Shown here one piece after another: positions 1 through 9,561 of a stretch of DNA of 64,000 nucleotides. Under the pieces are notes generated by a model. It was not told where the DNA came from. It made no database searches and saw nothing but the letters and a program-made list of their open reading frames with translations. The position numbers were made by a program, and so were the translations under genes. The DNA is from an uncultured Flavobacteriaceae bacterium. Its GTDB lineage: Bacteria > Bacteroidota > Bacteroidia > Flavobacteriales > Flavobacteriaceae. The stretch is from assembly GCA_947488435.1 (NCBI GenBank), contig CANKZG010000002.1, positions 744,001 to 808,000 of the forward strand. The letters are read 5' to 3'. How positions within the stretch are numbered: position 1 is the stretch's first letter; each line of letters begins with the position of its first letter.

Positions 1-1286
1 ATAATACAGAATACGCGCTGCAACGAGCTGCATTATTGATAAAAGAGATTACTGGTGGAAATTTTACTTCTGATATAGTGGATATCTATCCTAAAAAAAT
101 GGAAGATTATGAAGTCTTCTTAAATTTTGAACGGGTAAATCAACTAATTGGACAGGAAATCCCAAGAGATACCATCAAAGCAATTTTAAGTTCACTCGAA
201 ATTAAGGTTCAAAATGTTACTGAAACTGGAATGGGGTTATTGGTTCCATTTTATCGAGTAGATGTGCAACGCGAAGTTGATGTTATTGAAGAGATTTTAA
301 GAGTTTTCGGATACAACGCCATTAATTTTAGCGAAAAACTTAACGCTTCAGTGGTAACGACTACCCGTTTTGAAGATTATAAATTGCAGAATATCATTGG
401 AAATTTATTAATTCCTCAAGGGTTTTATGAGATTATGACCAATAGTTTTATTCCGAACGAGTATCATTCCTTTCTAGAAGAAACTGCAAACGAAAAAACA
501 GTGAAAATGCTGAATCCTTTGAGTCACGATTTGGCAGTAATGCGCCAATCGATGTTGTTCTCTGGTTTGGATGCCATTGCCCATAATGTAAACAGGAGAC
601 AGAAGAATTTAAAGTTTTTCGAATTTGGTAAAACCTATCAAACCGCAGAAGATGGTTATACAGAATTTAAACATCTTAATTTTTGGGTGATTGGGAATAG
701 AAACATAGATAGCTGGGCGATACCAGCTCAAAAATCGGATTTTTATTTCCTAAAAACAGTAGTAGAAAACGTCTTGACACGCTTAGGTATTTCTACTACG
801 TCGGCTGTTGTGGATAAAGGAAGTTTATTTTTAGAAGGAATTACCTTTAAAAAAGAGGATGCAGAATTGGTTTCTTTTGGTATTGTTAAACAGGCAACTA
901 CTGAAAAATTTGATTTGAAGGAGCAGGTGTTGTTTGCCGATTTCAATTGGGATACCATTCTAAAACTAGCTAAAAAACATAAAATCATGTATCGGGAGAT
1001 TCCAAAATATCCCGAAGTAAGACGAGATTTTGCACTTTTACTTGACAACGCCATTAGCTTTCAACAAATCAAGGATATTGCTTTTTCCACAGAACGTAAA
1101 TTACTAAAACAGGTGAGTTTATTTGACGTGTATACCGGTAAGAATCTTCCAGAGGGGAAAAAGTCATATGCTGTTAGTTTTACATTACAGAACGATAAAA
1201 ATACCCTTACGGATAAGGTAATTGATAAGGTAATGAAGAAACTACAACAACAGTATGAAAGTCAATTGAATGCTGTTTTACGTTAA
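1..1286 (+). CDS. pheT: Phenylalanine--tRNA ligase beta subunit, 3' part (5' end outside window)
   Basis: This is the C-terminal half of the beta subunit of the phenylalanyl-tRNA synthetase, which charges tRNA-Phe in the cytoplasm with PheS. The frame is already open at base 3 and reads NTEYALQRAALLIKEITGG, so the gene enters from outside the window; the TTG at 36 is internal. After it come a B5-like domain (VNQLIGQEIPRDTIKAIL), the catalytic-like core (MLNPLSHDLAVMRQSML) and a C-terminal anticodon-binding FDX-ACB domain (PKYPEVRRDFALLLD to NTLTDKVIDKVM). The gene ends 24 bases from the convergent fasciclin gene, and I see no clear terminator between them. The identification is secure. Confidence 0.95.
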   Translation, partial: NTEYALQRAALLIKEITGGNFTSDIVDIYPKKMEDYEVFLNFERVNQLIGQEIPRDTIKAILSSLEIKVQNVTETGMGLLVPFYRVDVQREVDVIEEILRVFGYNAINFSEKLNASVVTTTRFEDYKLQNIIGNLLIPQGFYEIMTNSFIPNEYHSFLEETANEKTVKMLNPLSHDLAVMRQSMLFSGLDAIAHNVNRRQKNLKFFEFGKTYQTAEDGYTEFKHLNFWVIGNRNIDSWAIPAQKSDFYFLKTVVENVLTRLGISTTSAVVDKGSLFLEGITFKKEDAELVSFGIVKQATTEKFDLKEQVLFADFNWDTILKLAKKHKIMYREIPKYPEVRRDFALLLDNAISFQQIKDIAFSTERKLLKQVSLFDVYTGKNLPEGKKSYAVSFTLQNDKNTLTDKVIDKVMKKLQQQYESQLNAVLR

Positions 1287-1310
1287 ATGATTAAAATTTA
1301 GTAGCTTTTT

Positions 1311-1913
1311 CTAATCTTGTGCCCGCGCAGCTGCATTAGCAACGCTAGAAGCTGTTATATTGGGGCGCATTACCGTATCGATATCGTGAATTACCCCATT
1401 GCTTTTCATAATATCTGCTTTTGTAATGATTGCAGTATTTCCCATATGATCGGTAAGAACGATATCAATACCATTCATAGTTGCTGTAATTTTATTTCCC
1501 TGAACTGTAGTATATCGCGTTAGTCCCTTGCTATTGCAAAGTGTTTTTAAAATGGTGGAAGCCGTGTACTCTCCAATAATAATATGATACGATAGCATTG
1601 CTCGAAGCTTTTCTATATTTTCAGGTAATAATAAGGTTTCAAATTCTCCTTTAGATAGTTTATTAAAAGCCCGATCAGAAGGAGCAAAAATTGTAAACTT
1701 ACCTTTACTTTCTAAAAGAGCGTCCAAACCGGCTACTTCAATAGCTTCCAAAAACATGCTATGATTAGTATCGGTATTTGCTTCTTTAATTAACGTTGTA
1801 GTAGCAGCATTATAAGTTGTTAAAAGTACAGTGGAAGGCTTATATTGTGCGTAAGCAACGGTGCCAATCAAAGCTATTATACTAGTTACGAAAATCGGGG
1901 GCAAAAATTTCAT
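1311..1913 (-). CDS. Secreted fasciclin (FAS1) domain protein
   Basis: A protein of about 200 residues with an N-terminal signal peptide (MKFLPPIFVTSIIALIG, predicted cleavage after VAYA) and one FAS1 domain. The first FAS1 motif is visible as FTIFAPSDRAFNKLSKG and the second as NGVIHDIDTVMRP. FAS1 domains act in adhesion and surface contact; the ligand here is unknown. I chose the ATG at 1913 because the signal peptide starts there; an upstream in-frame start at 1940 would add nine residues ahead of it. The gene stands alone, convergent with pheT. Confidence 0.85.
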   Translation of the reverse strand: MKFLPPIFVTSIIALIGTVAYAQYKPSTVLLTTYNAATTTLIKEANTDTNHSMFLEAIEVAGLDALLESKGKFTIFAPSDRAFNKLSKGEFETLLLPENIEKLRAMLSYHIIIGEYTASTILKTLCNSKGLTRYTTVQGNKITATMNGIDIVLTDHMGNTAIITKADIMKSNGVIHDIDTVMRPNITASSVANAAARAQD

Positions 1914-2090
1914 AATCCTGTTCTTTAAAAATAGTGTCACTTTTCAAATCATCGATGAAATGCAAGAAAAGATCGATAATATACAACATATATGTACTTT
2001 TCAAGCGCTAAAATGCCTTAGTAGACAACATTTAACAAAATGTTAACATACAAGAAAATTGAATAAAAACCATGGTATTTTGTAATTGTC

Positions 2091-2098
2091 TAACTTTG
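2091..2098 (+). promoter_or_regulatory. Putative -7 promoter box TAACTTTG
   Basis: TAACTTTG matches the Bacteroidota -7 consensus TAnnTTTG. It would start transcription near 2104, just ahead of the ATG at 2125. I see no convincing -33 TTG at the usual distance. It argues against the TTG at 2086 as start codon, which would lie upstream of the transcript. Confidence 0.35.
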
Positions 2099-2124
2099 AA
2101 GTAATTGCTAAAAATGACAAAGAA

Positions 2125-2835
2125 ATGCAGTTAAAAAAAACTAATGTTCTTGAAAAATTAACGAAGACGCAAAAACAACAATTTTCGGCAGATCAATTAC
2201 TTGCTGTGGTACATGAAATTTTAAATAAAAGTCAGTATTCCAGTGAACAGTTGAAGCATAATTCAGATCCAGCAACGATCAACGAATTTAATTTTGATTA
2301 TTTAGACGCTAGCAACATTTATCATATAGATGCGATTAAAACAACATGCATTAATTATAGATTGCGTTTCTTAGATCATCGCTATTTCAAAGGAGAAATA
2401 CCTCTAGAAGCGATATCCGAATTAAAACGTTTGGAAAAAGAACATCAAACCCAAATTCAAGGGCTTAAAATTATGGCACCATCAAAACTGTTTAAGTTAG
2501 AGAATAAAGATGATCCTGTGCTATTCGCTTCCCTAGGAAACGACTATTTTTATCTTATTTACAAATGGGGAAATGATCTACACCCATTACGAAAATGGCT
2601 AATGTGGCCCTTTAAAGACCCTGTAAACCTTGGGATTTTAACGCTCTTGATAAGTTATTTGGTTACTTTACTGATACCAGAGGGGCTATTTTCAAAATCC
2701 GGTGGTGCAGCGGAGTTCTGGATACTTTTCTTTTTCACCTTTAAATCTATGGTCGCAATCGTAATTTTTTATCTCTTCGCACTGGGTAAAAACTTTAGTC
2801 CAGCAATATGGAATAGCAAATATTTTAATGCCTAG
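2125..2835 (+). CDS. Hypothetical membrane protein with two C-terminal transmembrane segments
   Basis: I do not recognise the family. The N-terminal two thirds (about 165 residues) are hydrophilic and charged. The C-terminal third carries two hydrophobic segments, LGILTLLISYLVTLLIPEG and FWILFFFTFKSMVAIVIFYL, separated by a short polar loop, so the protein is probably anchored with a large cytoplasmic N-terminal domain. The ATG at 2125 is preferred because a promoter-like TAACTTTG lies at 2091-2098; a TTG at 2086 would give 13 more residues. It is flanked by unrelated genes and converges on the ABC-F gene with a 29-base gap. Confidence 0.65.
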   Translation: MQLKKTNVLEKLTKTQKQQFSADQLLAVVHEILNKSQYSSEQLKHNSDPATINEFNFDYLDASNIYHIDAIKTTCINYRLRFLDHRYFKGEIPLEAISELKRLEKEHQTQIQGLKIMAPSKLFKLENKDDPVLFASLGNDYFYLIYKWGNDLHPLRKWLMWPFKDPVNLGILTLLISYLVTLLIPEGLFSKSGGAAEFWILFFFTFKSMVAIVIFYLFALGKNFSPAIWNSKYFNA

Positions 2836-2864
2836 CCTAAACCAAAATTGATAAGAAACCCAAA

Positions 2865-4544
<1,680 letters not shown>

Positions 4545-4634
4545 CTACACAAACCGTAAGGAGTTGTTAAACGAGATTATTTGTCGTTCATACTTTTTAA
4601 CGCGTCATTAACAGGCACACGCATATGGTTTTAT

Positions 4635-4642
4635 TAGCTTTG
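4635..4642 (+). promoter_or_regulatory. Putative -7 promoter box TAGCTTTG
   Basis: TAGCTTTG matches TAnnTTTG and sits 28 bases before the ATG of the thioredoxin-fold lipoprotein, giving a short leader. A good -33 element is not visible. Confidence 0.35.
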
Positions 4643-4670
4643 TTCGTTAGTAAAGTTTAGGTATTCTTAT

Positions 4671-6053
4671 ATGTATAGAGTTTTATTGTGTGCTTCTCTA
4701 TTTCTTTTAACCGCTTGTGGGGCAGAGCAAAAGAAACCTTCAGTGGCTCTTTTTGCTGGTGAAATTGTAAATCCCACTAGTGATTATGTGGTCTTATTAA
4801 AGGGAGATCAAGTTATCGATTCTACACGTTTGGATGAGAATAATAGGTTTTCATTTGATTTAAGCACAGTTCAGGAAGGGTTATATAATTTTTACCATAG
4901 GCCCGAATATCAATATGTTTATTTGCGGCAAGGAGATAGTTTAATGACACGTTTGAATACGTATGATTTCGACGAATCATTAGTATTTTCTGGTACTGGC
5001 GAAGAAATCAATAATTTTCTCTTAGAAATGTTTTTGGCCTATGAAACGGATGAAGATATTATTAATGATAATTATGATTTAGACCCAGAAGCTTTTAGTA
5101 CGCTCATCGATTCGCTTCGTAATGCGAAGGTTAGCATGCTGAATGAACTCTCCGAAGAGGTAGAGTTTTCAGACCCCATGTTAGAACTTGCAAAGGCCAG
5201 TATTGACTATAATTACTATGTGCATAAGGAAAAATATCCTTTTCATCACAAGAAAATGAAGAGCGAAAAGAGCATTCACGATTTACCTGATGACTTTTAT
5301 GCCTATCGAACCTCATTAAATCTTGACAATAAAAACCTTACTTTTTTCCGACCTTATCATGAGTTTATGAAATTTCATTTTGGGAATTTGTCCTATATGA
5401 ATTGTGCTCATGACTGCGGAAACTTTGCGAAGAAGATAAAAAACCCTTTACATTTTAATAGTCATCAACTTTATGTAATCGATAGTTTGGTGGGTGAAAA
5501 AGATTTAAGAGATAATCTATTTAGAAGTGTTGCGGTGGATTACCTCATTAAGGTTCATGATAAAGAACCAAATATCGAAAAGTTTATAGAGAAATTTCAT
5601 ATGCTTTCTGGCAATAATAGGCATATGGATGAAATTAATGGTCTCTACGAAAGCATCAAAAATTTACAGCCGAATAAAACAATCCCTTCAGTAAAACTTT
5701 TCAACAGTGAAGGAGAAGAAACCAATATTACTACCATTGCGGAAAAACAAAATGTAGTGTTTTATTTTTGGACCGGGACGCAACGAAAACATTTTGAAGA
5801 TGTTACCAATCAGGCAACAACTTTATCGGCTAAGTATCCGGATCGCAAATTCATAGGTATTAATTTCAGAACAGATGCTAAGCAATGGAAATCGATGATC
5901 GAAGCCAAAAAATTAGATCTTTCTACACAATTTAGATCCGATGATTTTGAAGCACTCTACAATGCCTTAATTATTAGTTATGGTAATAAAAGTATCATTT
6001 GTGAAGATGGTCTAGTGGTAGATGCTTTTGCAGACATCTATACCTCATTCTAA
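4671..6053 (+). CDS. Thioredoxin-fold (TlpA-like) lipoprotein lacking the CxxC motif
   Basis: 460 residues starting with a lipoprotein signal peptide (lipobox LTAC, Cys16). Residues of about 25-110 resemble the DUF4369-like beta domain that often precedes TlpA domains in Bacteroidota, followed by a helical middle. The last 130 residues resemble a thioredoxin fold (from IPSVKLFNSEG). Where TlpA proteins carry WCxxC, this one reads FYFWTGTQRKHFEDV, with no cysteine, so a dithiol oxidoreductase role is unlikely. It ends at a strong palindromic terminator. The fold assignment is an inference from residue pattern; the biological role is unknown. Confidence 0.75.
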   Translation: MYRVLLCASLFLLTACGAEQKKPSVALFAGEIVNPTSDYVVLLKGDQVIDSTRLDENNRFSFDLSTVQEGLYNFYHRPEYQYVYLRQGDSLMTRLNTYDFDESLVFSGTGEEINNFLLEMFLAYETDEDIINDNYDLDPEAFSTLIDSLRNAKVSMLNELSEEVEFSDPMLELAKASIDYNYYVHKEKYPFHHKKMKSEKSIHDLPDDFYAYRTSLNLDNKNLTFFRPYHEFMKFHFGNLSYMNCAHDCGNFAKKIKNPLHFNSHQLYVIDSLVGEKDLRDNLFRSVAVDYLIKVHDKEPNIEKFIEKFHMLSGNNRHMDEINGLYESIKNLQPNKTIPSVKLFNSEGEETNITTIAEKQNVVFYFWTGTQRKHFEDVTNQATTLSAKYPDRKFIGINFRTDAKQWKSMIEAKKLDLSTQFRSDDFEALYNALIISYGNKSIICEDGLVVDAFADIYTSF

Positions 6054-6079
6054 TTCAGAATTACATCGCATAAAACATA

Positions 6080-6111
6080 AAAAAACTCATGAATTAATTC
6101 ATGAGTTTTTT
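6080..6111. terminator. Bidirectional intrinsic terminator
   Basis: A perfect 32-base palindrome: arms of 16 bases, from A-run plus CTCATGAATT to AATTCATGAG plus T-run. Flanking A and T runs make it work on both strands, serving the lipoprotein gene (plus) and the transaldolase gene (minus), which converge here. Confidence 0.85.
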
Positions 6112-6186
6112 CTTTTCTATCATAGGGTATAGCAATCATTTATCTTGCGATAGCTTCCCTATACATTACATATTCTGTAATAAAAG

Positions 6187-6840
6187 TTAGTTTCCTTTTT
6201 GGTAGTCGGCTAAAAATTTCGCTAAACCGATATCTGTTAGTGGGTGTTTTAGCAAACCTTCTATAGCAGATAAAGGTCCGGTCATAACATCAGCTCCAAT
6301 TTTAGCACAATCAATAACATGCATGGTATGGCGCACTGATGCTGCTAATATCTGGGTATCAAAACCATAATTGTCATAAATATGACGGATTTCTGAAATC
6401 AGATTTAAGCCATCGGTTGAAATATCGTCCAAACGTCCAATAAAAGGAGAAACATAAGTAGCTCCAGCTTTAGCCGCCAATAACGCTTGTCCAGCAGAGA
6501 ATACTAAGGTACAATTGGTACGAATTCCTTTGTCTGTAAAATACTTTATGGCCTTTACCCCATCCTTAATCATCGGTGCTTTTACCACAATTTGTGAATG
6601 CAGTTCTGCAAGCTCTTCTCCTTCCTTAATCATACCTTCAAAATCTGTAGAAATTACCTCGGCAGAAACATCCCCATCAACTATTTCGCAAATATCAACA
6701 TAGTGTTTTAGGATATTATTTTTTCCTGTGATCCCTTCTTTCGCCATTAAGGAAGGGTTGGTGGTTACCCCATCTAAAACACCCAAAGCCTGTGCTTCCC
6801 TTATTTGTTCCAAATTGGCCGTGTCGATAAAAAATTTCAT
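6187..6840 (-). CDS. fsa: Transaldolase / fructose-6-phosphate aldolase family (TalC/FSA type)
   Basis: 217 residues, the length of the small transaldolase subfamily (about 215-220). These TIM-barrel enzymes transfer or cleave C3 units from sugar phosphates in the non-oxidative pentose phosphate pathway through a Schiff-base lysine. Visible motifs are FIDTAN (Asp6), GVTTNPSL (24-31) and the lysine in IVVKAPM (Lys87). Sequence alone does not separate transaldolase from fructose-6-phosphate aldolase activity. A promoter-like element lies at 6911-6939, leaving a leader of about 65 bases. Confidence 0.92.
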   Translation of the reverse strand: MKFFIDTANLEQIREAQALGVLDGVTTNPSLMAKEGITGKNNILKHYVDICEIVDGDVSAEVISTDFEGMIKEGEELAELHSQIVVKAPMIKDGVKAIKYFTDKGIRTNCTLVFSAGQALLAAKAGATYVSPFIGRLDDISTDGLNLISEIRHIYDNYGFDTQILAASVRHTMHVIDCAKIGADVMTGPLSAIEGLLKHPLTDIGLAKFLADYQKGN

Positions 6841-6910
6841 GCGATATCTGTTTTATATTAATTATATGTTTTAAAAAATAAACCCGATTGTATATTCGTA
6901 CAATTTCGTG

Positions 6911-6939
6911 CAAAATTACAACTTATAATGGTTCAGCAA
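6911..6939 (-). promoter_or_regulatory. Putative promoter for the transaldolase gene
   Basis: Reading the minus strand, TTG (6939-6937), an 18-base spacer and TAATTTTG (6918-6911) fit the Bacteroidota TTG/TAnnTTTG arrangement. It overlaps the 3' end of the upstream SDR gene, so the transaldolase can be transcribed on its own. Confidence 0.5.
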
Positions 6940-7725
6940 CATTTTCTCATAGAGTTTATCCGGTAAAATCTTTTTTAAGGTAATGGAAAACTTTTGCAAC
7001 CATGTCCCAACTTTATAATGTACTTTGGGAGTTGTAGTAGTGATAATTTCATATACGGCTTTCGCAACATCAATAGGATCTCCCCCACTATCCACATGCG
7101 TATCAATAGTGGCTAACGTTTGCCCGTAAGGTACTTCATAAGGAGAGCCTGCAGTAACTGGGGTATGGTAACGACCAGAGGCTATATTTGTTGCAAAATC
7201 TCCAGGGGCTAAATTGGTAATACGAATACCAAAATCTTTAATCTCCATACGAATTGCCTCGGTAACTATTTCTAAAGCTCCTTTGCTGGCCGAATAGATT
7301 CCGCGATATGGGAGTCCCATATATCCAGCAATAGAAGTAATGTTTATCACGAGTCCCGATTCTTGCTTGCGCATTTGCGGCAATACCGCTTTAATCATAT
7401 GCAGCGGGCCATGAAAATTGGTGTCGAAATTTTTTAAAATTTCTTCATGTGGTGTTTCTTCAACGGGACCTGTAATGCCCACACCTGCATTATTAATAAG
7501 TACATCTATATTTTTTTCCTGCGCTAGTAAAGTGGTAATAGCCTTTTGTATCGTTTCAGGTTTACAAACGTCCAATTCTAACAAATCAAAAGCTTCAAAA
7601 TCTGGGTAATTTTTTAGATTTCTTGTGGTACCATAAACCTTAAATCCTTTTGATTTTAGGTAAACTCCTATAGCTTTTCCAATACCTGAAGAACCCCCTG
7701 TAATCAATACCACCTTTTGTTCCAT
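6916..7725 (-). CDS. SDR family NAD(P)-dependent oxidoreductase
   Basis: 269 residues of a classical short-chain dehydrogenase/reductase. The nucleotide-binding motif TGGSSGIG is at 9-16, NNAG at 78-81, a serine in NITSIAG near 131, and the catalytic pair in YSASK at Tyr144/Lys148. The substrate cannot be read from sequence; the C-terminal extension with basic and hydrophobic residues resembles sterol or fatty-alcohol type SDRs only loosely. It lies upstream of, and in the same direction as, the transaldolase gene but has no evident functional link with it. Confidence 0.9.
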   Translation of the reverse strand: MEQKVVLITGGSSGIGKAIGVYLKSKGFKVYGTTRNLKNYPDFEAFDLLELDVCKPETIQKAITTLLAQEKNIDVLINNAGVGITGPVEETPHEEILKNFDTNFHGPLHMIKAVLPQMRKQESGLVINITSIAGYMGLPYRGIYSASKGALEIVTEAIRMEIKDFGIRITNLAPGDFATNIASGRYHTPVTAGSPYEVPYGQTLATIDTHVDSGGDPIDVAKAVYEIITTTTPKVHYKVGTWLQKFSITLKKILPDKLYEKMLLNHYKL

Positions 7726-7856
7726 ATCCTAACAACTAAGGGTACAAATTAACGAATAAAAAAGGAGATCAATTTAGGTTGTAAATTTTCAACAAGGAAT
7801 TTGGGTTTTGAGGCTTTTTCCCGTGTTTCTTCCCTTGATTTTTGGGTACAAAAAAA

Positions 7857-7950
7857 GGCAAGCTACCTACATCGCACCGCTACAACCGCTTACCCTTGCT
7901 GCGTTCCCACCCTGGGGGATTCTGCAGGAGCTGGTCGTGTAGGACTTGCC
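7857..7950 (-). ncRNA. ffs: Signal recognition particle RNA, small bacterial type (4.5S)
   Basis: On the minus strand the RNA begins GGCAAGTCCTACACG and ends TGTAGGTAGCTTGCC before a T-run, and the two ends pair into a long helix. The conserved S-domain tip is present as GGGAACGCAGCAAGGGTAAG, carrying the GGAA loop and the asymmetric loop bound by Ffh. The RNA is the scaffold of the signal recognition particle that targets membrane proteins. The 5' end at 7950 is placed six bases after the -7 box; the T-run at 7851-7856 is the likely terminator. Nothing else of note is seen in the 7726-8093 gap. Confidence 0.93.
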
Positions 7951-7955
7951 GGGTG

Positions 7956-7985
7956 CAAATATACAATCTTTTAAATTTTTCACAA
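7956..7985 (-). promoter_or_regulatory. Promoter of the SRP RNA gene
   Basis: On the minus strand, TTG (7985-7983), a 19-base spacer and TATATTTG (7963-7956) fit the Bacteroidota consensus exactly. The box ends six bases before the first base of the SRP helix. Confidence 0.7.
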
Positions 7986-8093
7986 TCATTTTACATTCTT
8001 AATTTAATTAAATACCTTGCTCAAACATGATCTAAATTATACCAAGTATAATCCCTTTCTTTGCAGCGGATTACAAAAAATCAAGATTAGAAA

Positions 8094-9140
8094 ATGAGGA
8101 ATACACTTAAGCTTTTTATGCTTTCTTTTTTGGCCATTGTTTTAACCAATTGTGGAGGTAGTACTACTGCAACCGCACAACTGTTTAAAATACAGTTAGA
8201 TGCCGCAAAAAATGACTTTAAAAATGGTCAACAAGTAGGCATTACTATTGAGAACAAAAAACAAAAAACAATAGATCAGGTTACCTATAGTATTGATGGA
8301 GAAATCTTACCGCTACAAGATGATACGGTAACCCTAAACGCTAAGGCTTTAGGAAACAAAGTATTGAAAGCCGAAATTTCCTTTGAAGGGAATACCGTAG
8401 AAGTTTCAAAAAACATCAAATTATTGGCTGCAGATTCACCTGCCATTTATACCTATGAAATTATAAACACCTATCCACACGATATCGACGCCTATACACA
8501 AGGATTGGAGTTTTATGACGATGTACTGTACGAAAGTACAGGCCTTCGTGGAAAATCCTCCTTGCGGAAAGTAGATTATAAAACGGGGAGCATTTTAAAA
8601 CAAATAGATTTGGATGCTAGCTTTTTTGGAGAAGGAATCACCATCCTAAACAATAAAATTTATATGCTCTCGTGGCAGAAACAAACCGGTTTTATTTTTG
8701 ATTTGGAAAGTTTTGAAGAATTGGATCAATTTAAATACAATCAAAGTAAAGAAGGTTGGGGACTTTGTAACAATGGAGAACGATTGTATAAGAGTGATGG
8801 TACGGAAAAAATATGGCTCTTAAATCCGGAGACCTTAACCGAAGAGGATTATATTGAAACGGTAACCAATAGATCTATTTTTAATAAAGCAAACGAGCTG
8901 GAATATGTAAATGGTAAAATCTATGCCAATGTTTATCAAAAAGAAAGCATGATGATTATCGATGCGGCAAGTGGAGCTATTGAAGGTGTTATAAATTTTG
9001 GAGGTCTTAAAGATAAGGTAACCGCACACGAACAATTGAACGTATTGAATGGGGTTGCCTATCACCCAACTCGGGAAACGTTCTTTGTAACCGGAAAAAA
9101 CTGGGATAAACTCTTCGAGGTTAAAATCACCAAAAAATAA
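8094..9140 (+). CDS. Glutaminyl-peptide cyclotransferase, lipoprotein
   Basis: 348 residues beginning with a lipoprotein signal peptide (lipobox LTNC, Cys20). A beta-rich N-terminal part of about 100 residues precedes the glutamine cyclotransferase domain, recognisable from YPHDIDAYTQGLEFYDDVLYES through SWQKQTGFIFDLESFE and TVTNRSIFNKANELEYVNGK. The family is a five-bladed beta propeller that converts N-terminal glutamine of secreted peptides to pyroglutamate. It is predicted to sit on the envelope. Its stop overlaps the ATG of the next gene by one base, suggesting cotranscription. Confidence 0.88.
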   Translation: MRNTLKLFMLSFLAIVLTNCGGSTTATAQLFKIQLDAAKNDFKNGQQVGITIENKKQKTIDQVTYSIDGEILPLQDDTVTLNAKALGNKVLKAEISFEGNTVEVSKNIKLLAADSPAIYTYEIINTYPHDIDAYTQGLEFYDDVLYESTGLRGKSSLRKVDYKTGSILKQIDLDASFFGEGITILNNKIYMLSWQKQTGFIFDLESFEELDQFKYNQSKEGWGLCNNGERLYKSDGTEKIWLLNPETLTEEDYIETVTNRSIFNKANELEYVNGKIYANVYQKESMMIIDAASGAIEGVINFGGLKDKVTAHEQLNVLNGVAYHPTRETFFVTGKNWDKLFEVKITKK

Positions 9141-9535
9141 TGCAGTATTTCGAAAATACAATACAAGTCCATGCGGATGATTTGGATGATTTGGAGCATG
9201 TAAATAACATTCGATATATTGATTGGGTACAGGACATTTCTAAAGCCCATTGGAACGCTGTCATTTCAGAAGAAGTTCGCGCAACAATGGCATGGGTAGT
9301 ATTACATCACGATATCAGTTATAAAGGGGCTGCAAAACTTACCGATACTTTAATTATACGTACACATATAGCAAGCAGTAAAGGTGCGATCTCCACTCGG
9401 GTAGTAGACATTATCCAACAAAAAACCAATGAAATTCTGGTACAGGCTAAAACCCAGTGGTGTCTACTAAACAAAACAACATACAAACCTATACGTATTC
9501 CCGAAAGTGTAAAAAAAGCTTTCGAAGCGCAATAA
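9140..9535 (+). CDS. Acyl-CoA thioesterase family protein (hotdog fold)
   Basis: 131 residues of the 4HBT hotdog family. The typical N-terminal pattern is ADDLDDLEHVNNIRYIDWVQ, where the Asp-His-Asn segment lies near the active site, followed by a central helix and a beta sheet ending CLLNKTTYKPIRIP. The family hydrolyses acyl-CoA or acyl-ACP thioesters; the substrate here is unknown. Start and stop are tightly coupled to neighbours: ATG overlaps the previous stop (TAATG), and the next gene starts 26 bases downstream. Confidence 0.85.
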   Translation: MQYFENTIQVHADDLDDLEHVNNIRYIDWVQDISKAHWNAVISEEVRATMAWVVLHHDISYKGAAKLTDTLIIRTHIASSKGAISTRVVDIIQQKTNEILVQAKTQWCLLNKTTYKPIRIPESVKKAFEAQ

Positions 9536-9561
9536 AATGCGCTAGCGACGTTAAAAATTAT

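Noticed and set aside
2086-2124. TTG start giving 13 extra residues for the membrane protein gene
   Set aside because: It precedes the likely transcription start (-7 box at 2091-2098).
7842-8030. Open frame of 62 codons on the plus strand
   Set aside because: It lies across the SRP RNA gene and its promoter on the other strand and has no protein-like features.
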